A DNA stretch of 64,000 nt from Alloscardovia criceti DSM 17774 (GTDB taxonomy: Bacteria; Actinomycetota; Actinomycetes; Actinomycetales; Bifidobacteriaceae), in contig NZ_AQXR01000011.1 of the NCBI RefSeq assembly GCF_000376885.1, positions 434,001-498,000 on the forward strand, written 5' to 3'. Position 1 is the first letter of the stretch; each line of letters begins with the position of its first letter. Under the pieces are notes generated by a model, which was not told the origin of the DNA, did no database searches, and worked only from the letters and a program-made list of their open reading frames with translations. Positions 8,683-17,040 of this stretch are shown piece by piece. The position numbers were made by a program, and so were the translations under genes.

Positions 8683-10030
8683 ACTGCTGAGCAGTATCTA
8701 ATGTTCTGATTCGCTTATCAAGGTCATAGAAATATAAGAGCACGGCCATGATAACAACCATCGCAATCGGTATCCAAACGAATGTATTAACCATTGCTGA
8801 AAGTGTGAACGCACTTTGGGTATTTTGTGCACTATTGTAACCGCTTACGCTAAGAATCCACGCAATTGCTGCCGATGAAACTCCCATCGCAATTTTCATT
8901 GAGAAGCTTGACGAGCTAAAAACAATACCGTCTGAACGAATCCCATTTTGCAAATGCCCAAATTCCACGACATCTCCACTCATTGCGTTGAGAGAGGCGT
9001 TCATCGGTATGATTCCTATCATTCTTACAATTATGGAGAAGAAAAATACCCATAAATTGTTTGGATTCACAAAAACTATGAGGCTTCCGATGGCCACTAA
9101 CAGTAAGCCTAAAAGGGAAGAATTGCGCTTCCCAAATCTTTCAACAAGACTTCCCGCGAAAGGGAGGCCTATTACCATGGGAATAACTGTGGCTAAGCCA
9201 ATCACTGCAGTTAGATTTGAGTCGCCGAGCACATATTTGGCGATATATGCCGCCATTCCATTGGCAACTCCGTTATAAATCCACAAGGCAAAATTCAAGC
9301 CAAGCGTCAACCACCAATATTTATTGTGCATAAGAGCTTTGAAATGACGAGAAATGGGAATTTTGGCTGAAAAATGATGAGTGACCATCTTTTCCGTGTT
9401 AACTTCGTGCGTATTACGAAAAGTAAACCAGTACCCAAACGGAATCAATACGGAAATGGTTCCAAAGAATATACTCCAGCCAGCTGCTGTACCGTCAAAG
9501 GAATTGATGACAGGCATTGCCAAAATATATACGAGCATGGCGCCCACATTTGCAATTGTCATGCGATAAATATTGAGCTTCGTTTTTTCATTTGAATCTG
9601 GAGTTAAGAGCGACGTCAAAGAAGCATAAGAAACGTTCACTGTGGAATACGTGATATTGACAAGAGTATAAACAGTCCAAGCGTAGACAATACCGAGGGC
9701 AGAATTGCCAAATGGATTAAGAAACAGGAATAAAAATGCCACTCCGTAGAGTACGCCACCTACGAGCATCCATGGGCGTGCTTTACCCCATTTTGAGTGA
9801 GTTTGATCGACTAGAATTCCGACTGTTAGATCCCAGAACGCTACGATTATCCTCACTATGAGTAGCATGAAGGCGACAATCGAAGGCGAGAACTGGACTA
9901 CATCGGTGTAAAACATCGTGAGATACGTGGCCATCGCGATATTGCCAATTGACGTCCAGAAATCGCCCATTCCGAAGGCGAATTTGCTGAGAAACGTGAG
10001 GCGCGACGTATTTTGGGCATTTTTAGGCAT
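8669..10030 (-). CDS. GPH-family sugar:cation symporter
   Basis: 453 residues with about 12 membrane helices. The N-terminus KFAFGMGDFWTSIGNIAMAT and the motif DQTHSKWGKARPWML near residue 75 are typical of glycoside-pentoside-hexuronide symporters (MelB/XynP group), which import sugars or glycosides with a cation. An AAGGA ribosome-binding site precedes the ATG at 10030. It lies downstream of the DUF5060 glycosidase on the same strand, separated by 280 bp that include a 79-bp element, so separate transcription is possible. The substrate is probably related to that of the glycosidase (inference). Confidence 0.85.
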   Translation of the reverse strand: MPKNAQNTSRLTFLSKFAFGMGDFWTSIGNIAMATYLTMFYTDVVQFSPSIVAFMLLIVRIIVAFWDLTVGILVDQTHSKWGKARPWMLVGGVLYGVAFLFLFLNPFGNSALGIVYAWTVYTLVNITYSTVNVSYASLTSLLTPDSNEKTKLNIYRMTIANVGAMLVYILAMPVINSFDGTAAGWSIFFGTISVLIPFGYWFTFRNTHEVNTEKMVTHHFSAKIPISRHFKALMHNKYWWLTLGLNFALWIYNGVANGMAAYIAKYVLGDSNLTAVIGLATVIPMVIGLPFAGSLVERFGKRNSSLLGLLLVAIGSLIVFVNPNNLWVFFFSIIVRMIGIIPMNASLNAMSGDVVEFGHLQNGIRSDGIVFSSSSFSMKIAMGVSSAAIAWILSVSGYNSAQNTQSAFTLSAMVNTFVWIPIAMVVIMAVLLYFYDLDKRIRTLDTAQQSTKP

Positions 10031-10080
10031 GGTTTTCCTTGTGAAGCTTTGATCTTAATCTGTAATTTGTGAGATGTGCA

Positions 10081-10159
10081 GCGTTTGGGCAAAAGTGACC
10101 ATTGGAGGGATAATCGCCTGCTGTTTATCAGTAGCAGGTGGACTATTTTGCCCAAAAGC
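10081..10159. repeat. 79-bp inverted-repeat element
   Basis: Left arm GCGTTTGGGCAAAAGTGACC (from 10081) and right arm ending CTATTTTGCCCAAAAGC at 10159. The interior holds a separate small stem, CCTGCT(GTTTATC)AGTAGCAGG. It lies 50 bp upstream of the GPH symporter gene. Confidence 0.85.
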
Positions 10160-10245
10160 ATGATTGCTTCCACAATCACTCCACCATCTAAGTAGAGCGC
10201 TGATATTTCAGACGTGATTGTGCTGTCGAATGATTAGCGAAGCTA

Positions 10246-10267
10246 TCTTTTGGGCAAAAAAGTCAAT
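10246..10267. repeat. Solitary left-type arm
   Basis: CTTTTGGGCAAAAAAGTCAA lies between the GPH and glycosidase genes. No right arm is found at the standard distance. Confidence 0.5.
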
Positions 10268-10310
10268 GAACAATCAAAGAACGACTGTAATTCAATAGCA
10301 TATCTAGGAT

Positions 10311-11984
10311 TTACTTAACCTTGCGAATTTGCACCGCCATATATTGCCTACCAAGGTCCACCCGTACACAATTTTGGTAAATTCCTGGCATCGTATTCGT
10401 CGTCATATTCCACGTATCAATAACATCAACCTGGTAACTCTGTCCTATAGGCAGTGGAATATTTCGATATTTTGGCCTATACCATCCAAAATAGATCAGT
10501 TGATAGTCATCACCGCTGCGTAACACAGGTACGTCCCAATATTGAGCAGCCTTTTCAAGAGCAGGAGAAACCGCGACTTTCCCATCCACAGGATGTGCAA
10601 TAGGCCACGCATTTTTTACGTCCAGTTCAGCATTGAGTGGCGTTGTATCAGCAGGCATTTCTGCAAAAATTGAACGCATAAAGGCGATACGCTCCGGAGA
10701 TTCTCCATGAAGCTTTCCCCCATGAGCCCACCAAATGTGACCATCGTTTTTACCAACGTCTTCCGTATCATCCTGACTCTGGGCAAAGTTGCCCAAGTCT
10801 GAACAAGATTGGATATGAGACTCTTCATCATAGATGAAAGTTTCACCATGTGTCACATATCCCCCACGCATGGCACCTTCCCAGAAGCGGCGAATCAATT
10901 CCTGGCCCGTCAAATTACCCCAACCCCAGTAAATGTTGCCTTCATAGCCAGCCTCATCACAAATCACAGGTTTTCCATAAGCCTTGCGCCAGTCCTCAAT
11001 GCATTCTGTCGTTCTGGTAACGTCTACACGCTGGATTGAGCAATGTGTGCACCAAGGTTCGTTGTAATCATAGATAGGAATGCAATTATGAATTGAGCGT
11101 AAATGCCCAAAAGCATCATTTGCCATGATTACCCGGGCGTATTCCCTCCAATCTTCCAAGGATTTCTGTGGCATGAGATCATACTCATTTGCTAAAGACC
11201 ACCACACGTTTTTGTATGCACTGTACCGGCGAGCCATATACGCCAGATACATTTCATCCTCAGCTTTGGCCATTTTGCTAAAACCCCAGTCAGGCTTATC
11301 GTAGGGATGCAACAAAATAATGTCAGCTTGAATTCCTAATGCATCTAATTGAGCAATTCGGACATCTAAATTAGAGAAGAACTCTTCATTAAATCTCGAA
11401 TGGTCAAATCCGCCCAAACGTGAGCCCGGATATGCGTAAGCCCACGGATCCGCATGATTGAAATCATAGAATTTCGGGAAGATACACATGCGTATTTTAT
11501 TGAAAGGAGCCTTTGACAAGGTATCTAGCGTCTGCTCCTGTAGCTCTGCAGGGTGGCTGATCCACGCATAACTCGTTGTGCCGAATGGCTGATATGCGGT
11601 ACCGTCCTCATAAACGAACCGGTATCTGAGCTCTGGACCATATGCCTTCCGAGCATCACCAGTAAGCACATCTGAGGCAGGCAGTACGCGCCCATGATTC
11701 CCATCTACTGCAGGCGTTACTTCAATTGACCCCTTTACTCCGTCCATTTGAGGATCAGAACTTTGAGCAAAATAAGTCCACGTCCCTACTTTCGTAGGCA
11801 TAAAACGCACAGAATAATTCCCCTGATCACGGTAAAAACCTTGAACTATTACTTGTTGTCCAGATTCTTCATGCTTAAATATTGCACTGAGCTTTACCGA
11901 TATGTAGGGATTTCCTTCTGAAGTTCCGGTTAAATTGAGTTCAAATGGTCGATATTGCTCAATCTTTTGCAATTGCGAGTTCAT
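10311..11984 (-). CDS. DUF5060-type glycoside hydrolase (apiosidase-like TIM barrel)
   Basis: 557 residues, no signal peptide, so probably cytoplasmic. Residues 1-90 form a DUF5060-like beta domain (FKHEESGQQVIVQGFYRDQ, FMPTKVGTWTYF). This is followed by a DUF4038-type barrel (FGTTSYAWISHP, FNKIRMCIFPKFYDFN), with likely catalytic acids in WWSLANEYD and PVICDEAGYEG, and a C-terminal beta domain. Such proteins cleave plant-type or glycoconjugate oligosaccharides, and the exact bond cannot be read from sequence. GAGGAAG precedes the ATG. Two near-palindromic TetR operator candidates sit 74-140 bp upstream, so induction by the substrate through the neighbouring TetR is likely. Confidence 0.8.
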   Translation of the reverse strand: MNSQLQKIEQYRPFELNLTGTSEGNPYISVKLSAIFKHEESGQQVIVQGFYRDQGNYSVRFMPTKVGTWTYFAQSSDPQMDGVKGSIEVTPAVDGNHGRVLPASDVLTGDARKAYGPELRYRFVYEDGTAYQPFGTTSYAWISHPAELQEQTLDTLSKAPFNKIRMCIFPKFYDFNHADPWAYAYPGSRLGGFDHSRFNEEFFSNLDVRIAQLDALGIQADIILLHPYDKPDWGFSKMAKAEDEMYLAYMARRYSAYKNVWWSLANEYDLMPQKSLEDWREYARVIMANDAFGHLRSIHNCIPIYDYNEPWCTHCSIQRVDVTRTTECIEDWRKAYGKPVICDEAGYEGNIYWGWGNLTGQELIRRFWEGAMRGGYVTHGETFIYDEESHIQSCSDLGNFAQSQDDTEDVGKNDGHIWWAHGGKLHGESPERIAFMRSIFAEMPADTTPLNAELDVKNAWPIAHPVDGKVAVSPALEKAAQYWDVPVLRSGDDYQLIYFGWYRPKYRNIPLPIGQSYQVDVIDTWNMTTNTMPGIYQNCVRVDLGRQYMAVQIRKVK

Positions 11985-12057
11985 AATTCTTCCTCATCGA
12001 AAACTCATTTCACTCCATGAATGCTGCAACGTTACATAATCGCTTGGAGCAAAGTGT

Positions 12058-12124
12058 TTCATTACTAAGTAATAACTGCATGACCCGAAACAAATATCAT
12101 GTATTGTTATTACTAAGTAGTAAC
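12058..12124. promoter_or_regulatory. Tandem operators for the adjacent TetR, upstream of the glycosidase
   Basis: A 19-bp near-perfect palindrome fitting GTTAYTACTWAGTARTAAC lies at 12106-12124. A second copy at 12058-12076 matches 17 of 19 positions. Centre-to-centre spacing is 48 bp. They lie upstream of the glycosidase start and just downstream of the TetR gene. Related sites are found before the MFS gene, so both are probably bound by the TetR protein. Confidence 0.6.
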
Positions 12125-12167
12125 TTAAATCAAAGTCAAGAAAACTACAAATCCAACACGCGGGAAT

Positions 12168-12875
12168 TTAGCCGCGGAATTTGTCCCACTGCGGCGTTGG
12201 GAAGAGGTACTCCTCGTATTTGAGCCACTCGTCATGATAGTCCACATTGTCCGGATCGGCCAACCATCGGCCTTCTAGCCCATAGAGCGCAGCGTTGGCC
12301 AGTTGGTAAACGAGTAGTGCATCTACCCCATCTGGTACAGCCCAATCAAATGCCTGGAAGTTTTTCCACATACCTTTAGTGCGCTCCACAAAATACAGAT
12401 GCGCCGGATGCTCTGATGACATAGCCTCAGTGTTGAGCATTTGGAAGAGCCTTACCATTTCTGGCTGTTGTACATTTTGCTCAACGACAGCTCTAAGCAT
12501 GGCTGGAATACATGGCTTTTGGCCATATTTTGCGCCACCCTCGCGAAATTGACTGAGATAGTCTGATTCTGCACCCGACAAGTCATAATATCGCTCAACC
12601 ACCAGGATAAGTAAATTATGCTTACTCTTAACCCTATGAATCACTGCAGTCTGAGTAATGCCTATCTCGCTTGCAATATCTTGTAGAGAGAAACCGTGGT
12701 ATCCTTTAAGCCCAATAAGACGTACTGCTATATCGATGATTTGATTTAAACGAGCTTCTGCGTTCATCCGTTTAACAGTTGCGCGTTTTTGCGGTATTTT
12801 TTCAGACATTAAAGCTGTGATTGCTGCCTTGTCCAGTACATCCAATTGCTCACTCTTCTTCCGATGCACAGCCAC
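12168..12875 (-). CDS. TetR family transcriptional regulator
   Basis: 235 residues. The helix-turn-helix lies at about residues 45-90 (LIGLKGYHGFSLQDIASEIG, ITQTAVIHRVKSKHNLL), after an unusually long charged N-terminal arm of about 40 residues. The C-terminal ligand domain is diverged, as usual. The start is GTG at 12873-12875 with GGGAG upstream. It lies between the glycosidase and the divergent MFS gene. Candidate operators on both sides suggest that it represses the whole carbohydrate cluster, with a sugar as inducer (inference). Confidence 0.85.
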   Translation of the reverse strand: MAVHRKKSEQLDVLDKAAITALMSEKIPQKRATVKRMNAEARLNQIIDIAVRLIGLKGYHGFSLQDIASEIGITQTAVIHRVKSKHNLLILVVERYYDLSGAESDYLSQFREGGAKYGQKPCIPAMLRAVVEQNVQQPEMVRLFQMLNTEAMSSEHPAHLYFVERTKGMWKNFQAFDWAVPDGVDALLVYQLANAALYGLEGRWLADPDNVDYHDEWLKYEEYLFPTPQWDKFRG

Positions 12876-12983
12876 GTCTTCTCCCTCTTGCGAATGAAAT
12901 TACCGAGTTATAAGTATGTCATACACAAGTATACAAAAGCCTGAATTTCCAACCAACACACCGAAAGTTGCATCACCTTGACA

Positions 12984-13036
12984 GTTAAGTTACTAAGAAC
13001 TAATTTATGTAGTTATCTAGTGGTAACAAATAACTA
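12984..13036. promoter_or_regulatory. TetR operator candidates in the TetR/MFS divergent promoter
   Basis: TTACTAAGAACTAA (12990-13003) matches the core of the 19-bp sites upstream of the glycosidase. GTTATCTAGTGGTAAC (13012-13027) has the same GTTA/TAAC half sites with shorter spacing. Location between divergent regulator and transporter is typical for autoregulation. Confidence 0.45.
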
Positions 13037-13088
13037 GAACCGGAACAACGAAGTTTTATTCATCGATGCACCAAGGAAGGTGTTTTAT

Positions 13089-14363
13089 ATGGCTAGTCAA
13101 TTAATAACTGCCGAAGAGCTGGCACCGGATACAGGCAAACAAGTAACTAAAATAACTTTAGGCAGATTTGGCGCTGGTTTTATCTTCTTCAATATTGTGT
13201 TCATGATGTCTGGAACTATTGGTTCCACTGTACTATTACCCGCTCGATTTAATACGCTCGGAATCGGGCAAGGCGAAACCATTCTAGGAACGATGAATTC
13301 CATCGGTATTATCTTTGCCTTGATTTCGAATGTGATTTTTGGTTCCTTATCGGATGCATCCCACAGCAGATTTGGCAAAAGAACCCCTTGGATTATCGTA
13401 GGTGGACCAATTGCAGGGGTTGGCTTTTATCTCACCTCAATTTCTCCTACTCTTGTCACAATCGTGGCGTCATGGTCCTTACTACAAATTGGGCTAAATT
13501 GCATGATTGCACCCTGCGTTGCAATCTTGTCGGATCGTGTTCCACAAAAGTATCGTGGATCAATGTCTGCATTTTATGGAGCTGGACAGATTGTTGGACA
13601 ATCCATGGGCACTATCATTGGTTCGGCTTTCATTAATAGCCCTCGGACAGGTTTCCTCATTGGTACAATTTGCTGGTTTCTGTGCGGAATTGGCACCGTT
13701 CTCTTGCTACCAAAAGAGCTTCCAAATGTTTCAGAAAGTTCATCCAAATTCAGTCTTAAGCAGACTTTTGTGCAATTTAGACCGCCAATGAAGGGCGCTC
13801 GAGATTTTTATCTTGCTCTTGTTGGGCGTTTGTTGCTTATTTTCGGCTACAACATGATTGTGGGCTATCAGCTATATGTGTGCATGAAGTATATTGGGCA
13901 AGATGATTCCACAGCAGCCGCCACCGTGTCGACGATGGCAGTCATTACGATGATTGTTTCGTTGATTGTATCGTTAACGTCTGGACCAATTTCTGACAAA
14001 ATTGGTAAACGAAAGATGCCTGTTTTCGTATCTTCAGCAATTATCGCAATTGGAATTGCCGTGCCATGGATTCTCAAGTCTGCGATGTCCATGTTTATCT
14101 ATGCAGCACTAATGGGAATTGGTTATGGAATCTATATGGCCGTGGACCAGGCGTTGAACGTGGACGTTTTGCCAAATCCTGACGAAGCTGGAAAGGATCT
14201 AGGTATCCTGAATCTTGCAAATACTTTGGGCCAAGTCATTGCACCGATCGCCGTGTCTTCTATTGTTGTGATAACCGGCGGATATTTCTTGGTATTTCCT
14301 GTTGCAATCGTAGCTGTTATGGTTGGCGCTGTTGTCATTCTGTTTATCAAGAAGGTGAATTAA
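13089..14363 (+). CDS. MFS transporter of the carbohydrate cluster
   Basis: 424 residues, about 12 membrane helices. The loop 2-3 motif SLSDASHSRFGKRTPWIIVG and a second-half version PISDKIGKRKMPVFV are MFS signatures, with the first close to sugar symporters. The ATG at 13089 has AAGGAAGG eight bases upstream; a GTG 9 bp earlier is less likely. It is divergent from the TetR gene, with operator candidates in between, so it probably imports or exports the sugar handled by the glycosidase. It is followed by a long hairpin rather than a U-rich terminator. Confidence 0.85.
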   Translation: MASQLITAEELAPDTGKQVTKITLGRFGAGFIFFNIVFMMSGTIGSTVLLPARFNTLGIGQGETILGTMNSIGIIFALISNVIFGSLSDASHSRFGKRTPWIIVGGPIAGVGFYLTSISPTLVTIVASWSLLQIGLNCMIAPCVAILSDRVPQKYRGSMSAFYGAGQIVGQSMGTIIGSAFINSPRTGFLIGTICWFLCGIGTVLLLPKELPNVSESSSKFSLKQTFVQFRPPMKGARDFYLALVGRLLLIFGYNMIVGYQLYVCMKYIGQDDSTAAATVSTMAVITMIVSLIVSLTSGPISDKIGKRKMPVFVSSAIIAIGIAVPWILKSAMSMFIYAALMGIGYGIYMAVDQALNVDVLPNPDEAGKDLGILNLANTLGQVIAPIAVSSIVVITGGYFLVFPVAIVAVMVGAVVILFIKKVN

Positions 14364-14477
14364 ACCATTCAGCGGTCCCATTTGGAGTTTCTGACTGAGT
14401 GGTGCTTGGTGGCTGGTACATCTGTAGCCTTTGGGCATATTACCCCATGAATGGTGAGATGCATTGATCACCGATAA

Positions 14478-14567
14478 CCAAACGGGGTTTTCCCTCCTAC
14501 ATGTGACTTTATCCGTCTCCAGATAAATGTCGTACGTAGGAGGGAAAACCCCTTCATTTACGTTTGG
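14478..14567. repeat. Long perfect inverted repeat (hairpin) after the MFS gene
   Basis: Perfect 17-bp arms GGGGTTTTCCCTCCTAC (14484-14500) and its complement (14536-14552) enclose a smaller stem TTATC/GATAA. An outer pair CCAAACG/CGTTTGG (14478-14484 and 14561-14567) brackets them. No T-run follows on either strand. It is unrelated to the 79-bp elements. It could be an RNA structure, a protein site or a mobile-element relic. Confidence 0.65.
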
Positions 14568-14625
14568 TAGCGTTCACCTGTGTTTAATTTGAGTTGTTGT
14601 TTTGTTGGGACAGCGTAGGTTTCAA

Positions 14626-14704
14626 GCTTTTGGGCAAAAATGACCACTCTCAGTCGCACTTTGCCACTACTTAGTCCCAGAGATGGGCTTTTCTGCCCAA
14701 AAGC
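14626..14704. repeat. 79-bp inverted-repeat element
   Basis: Left arm matches the family consensus exactly (TTTTGGGCAAAAATGACCA, 14628-14646). The right arm reads ATGGGCTTTTCTGCCCAAAA (14683-14702). It lies between the convergent MFS and ilvE genes. Confidence 0.85.
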
Positions 14705-14792
14705 TTCTCCCGCAAGTCAAGCAAACCGCTCGCCCAGAACCAGAACACCAGCCCAGCCGAAGCCAGCCAAGCCAAGCACTCAAAATCACACG

Positions 14793-15923
14793 CTAGTCGG
14801 TGATCTTCCACATCCAATTGTGCTTATCTTCAACCTCGCCCCACTGGATGCCCATGAGGTGCTCACGCAAGTGAGCGGTGTACTCGCCCACTGCTTGGCC
14901 ATTGACCTCAACGTCGAACTTTTCAGACTTGAAGCGGCCGATTGGTGTAACAATAGCAGCAGTTCCGCAAGCGAAGACTTCGGTAATTTCACCAGACTTG
15001 ATGTCCTCAAGCAAATCGTCCAGCTTAATCATCTTTTCGACCACATCGTGACCTTCATCCTGTGCAATTTGGATGATGGAGCGACGGGTAACACCCGGAA
15101 GAATATTACCGTTCAAGCTTGGAGTTTCAAGGTGTCCATCCTTGTGCACGGTGAACATGTTCATTCCGCCCAATTCTTCCAGATAGGTCTTCGTCGCAGC
15201 ATCCACGAAGCACACCTGCTCGCAGCCGTTATCGATGCCGCGGTATTCGCCGATTAAGGAAGCAGAATAATTTCCACCACACTTTGCAAAGCCTGTGCCG
15301 CCAGGACCGGTGCGGAAATAAGTATCCTCAACCCAAATGCTTACCGGCTTCACACCTTGTGGGAAATAAGGTCCAGAAGGCGAAGCAATGACGCAGTACT
15401 CCACTTCCTTCGCCTTGCGTACGCCCAAGAAGGATTCGGAAGCAAACATGAATGGGCGCATGTACAAGGTGTAATCGTGGCGGCTTGGCACCCAGTTACG
15501 GTCTGCCAAGGCAACGGCAGCTACCGATCCGATGAAATCATCCACGGACAACGTTGGCAAAGCCAGACGTGTTGCCGAATTTTGGAAACGCTCCGCATTG
15601 GCATCTGGTCTGAACAGCCACAACGATCCATCCGAATGACGATAGGTCTTGAGTCCTTCGAAGATCTCTTGGGCATAATGGAGCACGGATGCACCGGGAT
15701 CCATTTTCAGTGGGCCGTAAGGCTCCACGCGTCTATCCGACCAGCCCTCGCCCTCCGTCCAGGTCATATGCGCCATGGAATCGGAAAAAACTTGTCCAAA
15801 TGCAGGCTTGTCAATCATCTGCTCACGCTTTGCATCAGGAACGCGATGATCGTGAGGCAAGACGGTGAACTTTTCTGCTAAAGAGTTGATATACGTGGAA
15901 TCATGATGATTTGAATTCGTCAT
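14793..15923 (-). CDS. ilvE: Branched-chain amino acid aminotransferase
   Basis: 376 residues, a class IV PLP aminotransferase of the longer Gram-positive/eukaryotic BCAT type. The PLP lysine lies in GFAKCGGNYSASLIG near residue 220. YAQEIFEGLKTYR and EVFACGTAAIVTPIG are further family motifs. It transfers amino groups between glutamate and the 2-keto acids of Leu, Ile and Val, in the cytoplasm. The ATG is preceded only by a weak GAGTAA. It is monocistronic, with 79-bp family elements on both sides. Confidence 0.95.
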   Translation of the reverse strand: MTNSNHHDSTYINSLAEKFTVLPHDHRVPDAKREQMIDKPAFGQVFSDSMAHMTWTEGEGWSDRRVEPYGPLKMDPGASVLHYAQEIFEGLKTYRHSDGSLWLFRPDANAERFQNSATRLALPTLSVDDFIGSVAAVALADRNWVPSRHDYTLYMRPFMFASESFLGVRKAKEVEYCVIASPSGPYFPQGVKPVSIWVEDTYFRTGPGGTGFAKCGGNYSASLIGEYRGIDNGCEQVCFVDAATKTYLEELGGMNMFTVHKDGHLETPSLNGNILPGVTRRSIIQIAQDEGHDVVEKMIKLDDLLEDIKSGEITEVFACGTAAIVTPIGRFKSEKFDVEVNGQAVGEYTAHLREHLMGIQWGEVEDKHNWMWKITD

Positions 15924-15992
15924 TATTTACTCGATTACTATGAATTATGTCAGTATTCCTGCGCTTGTGACGCCTGATACATACTTTACACA

Positions 15993-16116
15993 GCTCTTGG
16001 GCAAAATCTACCACTTTCCAAATATTGAAAGTTTGCTGAAAACTACGTTATTTCCAGAACTGCTGGGATGGATGGCTATACACCCAAAATCACGACGGGC
16101 AAAAATGCCCAAAAGC
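15993..16116. repeat. Inverted-repeat element, long variant (124 bp)
   Basis: Left arm GCTCTTGGGCAAAATCTACC (from 15993) and right arm GGGCAAAAATGCCCAAAAGC (ending 16116) belong to the family, but the pair spans 124 bp. It lies between ilvE and the 3' end of rplY. Nothing else is recognised in the 315-bp gap. Confidence 0.65.
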
Positions 16117-16238
16117 TCAGACGTCACAATAAAAACCACCCCAGATCCGCTTACCGGGAAGCCGCGCTCTCACACAAAACAAAAGTGGGATTCGCACCGC
16201 CGCGCAAATCCCACCTCAGCATGTATGTACGAAAGAAC

Positions 16239-16850
16239 TTACTCCGCTGCTGGAGCCTCAGCTGGAGCAGCCTCTGCATCAGCAGAAGCATCCTCAGCAG
16301 GAGCAGCTTCTTCTTCAGGAACCATTACAGAAACTACTGGCTCTTCAAGGTCTTCCATAGCGAGCTCAGTGCCTTCAGGAAGCTCCACATCCTTCACGAG
16401 GATCTTTGCGCCGTCCATCAAACCTTCAACAGAAACAACGATACGTTCTGGAAGATTTGCAACATCAGCCTTAATGGACATTTCCTGCATGTCGACGAAT
16501 GCGACTGCTGCGCCCTTTGGAGTACCTTCAACGAAGACTGGTACTTCGACGACGATCTTTTCGCCGGCTTCAACCTCATAGAAGTCCACGTGCTCTACAG
16601 TGCGCTTTACTGGGTTGCGCTGAATATCCTTCACAACTGCCATCTTGGACTCGTTGCCGAACTTGATTTCGAACAAAGCGTTCGTACGACGAAGAGCAAG
16701 AGTTGTTTCCTTTGCAGGAAGCTTGATGAAGCTTGGTTCGGTACCACCTGCATAAATGGTTGCAGGAATGAGGTTTGCTACGCGCATACGGCGTGCTGCA
16801 CCCTTACCAAATTCGTCACGTACTTCACCAGTTAAAGTGATATCTGCCAT
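16239..16850 (-). CDS. rplY: 50S ribosomal protein L25 (general stress protein Ctc type)
   Basis: 203 residues. An L25 domain at residues 1-90 (LTGEVRDEFGKGAARRMR) binds 5S rRNA. It is followed by the TL5/CTC beta domain and an Ala/Glu-rich acidic tail from about 175, common in actinobacterial L25. An AAGGAGAATATT ribosome-binding site precedes the ATG. It is transcribed alone, downstream of the pnt operon's terminator. Confidence 0.96.
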   Translation of the reverse strand: MADITLTGEVRDEFGKGAARRMRVANLIPATIYAGGTEPSFIKLPAKETTLALRRTNALFEIKFGNESKMAVVKDIQRNPVKRTVEHVDFYEVEAGEKIVVEVPVFVEGTPKGAAVAFVDMQEMSIKADVANLPERIVVSVEGLMDGAKILVKDVELPEGTELAMEDLEEPVVSVMVPEEEAAPAEDASADAEAAPAEAPAAE

Positions 16851-16983
16851 AATATTCTCCTTAATTCTGGCTTTGGGACACTCGAAAACCAGCAGGAGAA
16901 AAAGAATTTCTCTGATGGGCCAAGTCGATTACGGGAATACTCCCCTCGCCAAAGCAACTTTTCGAGTATAGCATACGCATCAG

Positions 16984-17018
16984 AAAAGGGGAAGAACGCA
17001 CATAACTCGTTCTTCCCC
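16984..17018 (-). terminator. Rho-independent terminator of the pnt operon
   Basis: Read on the minus strand, 11-bp perfect arms GGGGAAGAACG/CGTTCTTCCCC with a 9-nt loop are followed by TTTT. It begins 23 bp after the pntB stop. Confidence 0.85.
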
Positions 17019-17040
17019 TCCACTGACAGCGCACAAGGGA

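Noticed and set aside
10778..10798. TGGGCAAAGTTGCCCA inside the glycosidase gene as a repeat arm
   Set aside because: Short self-complementary coding sequence without the outer TTTT/AAAA part or a partner arm.
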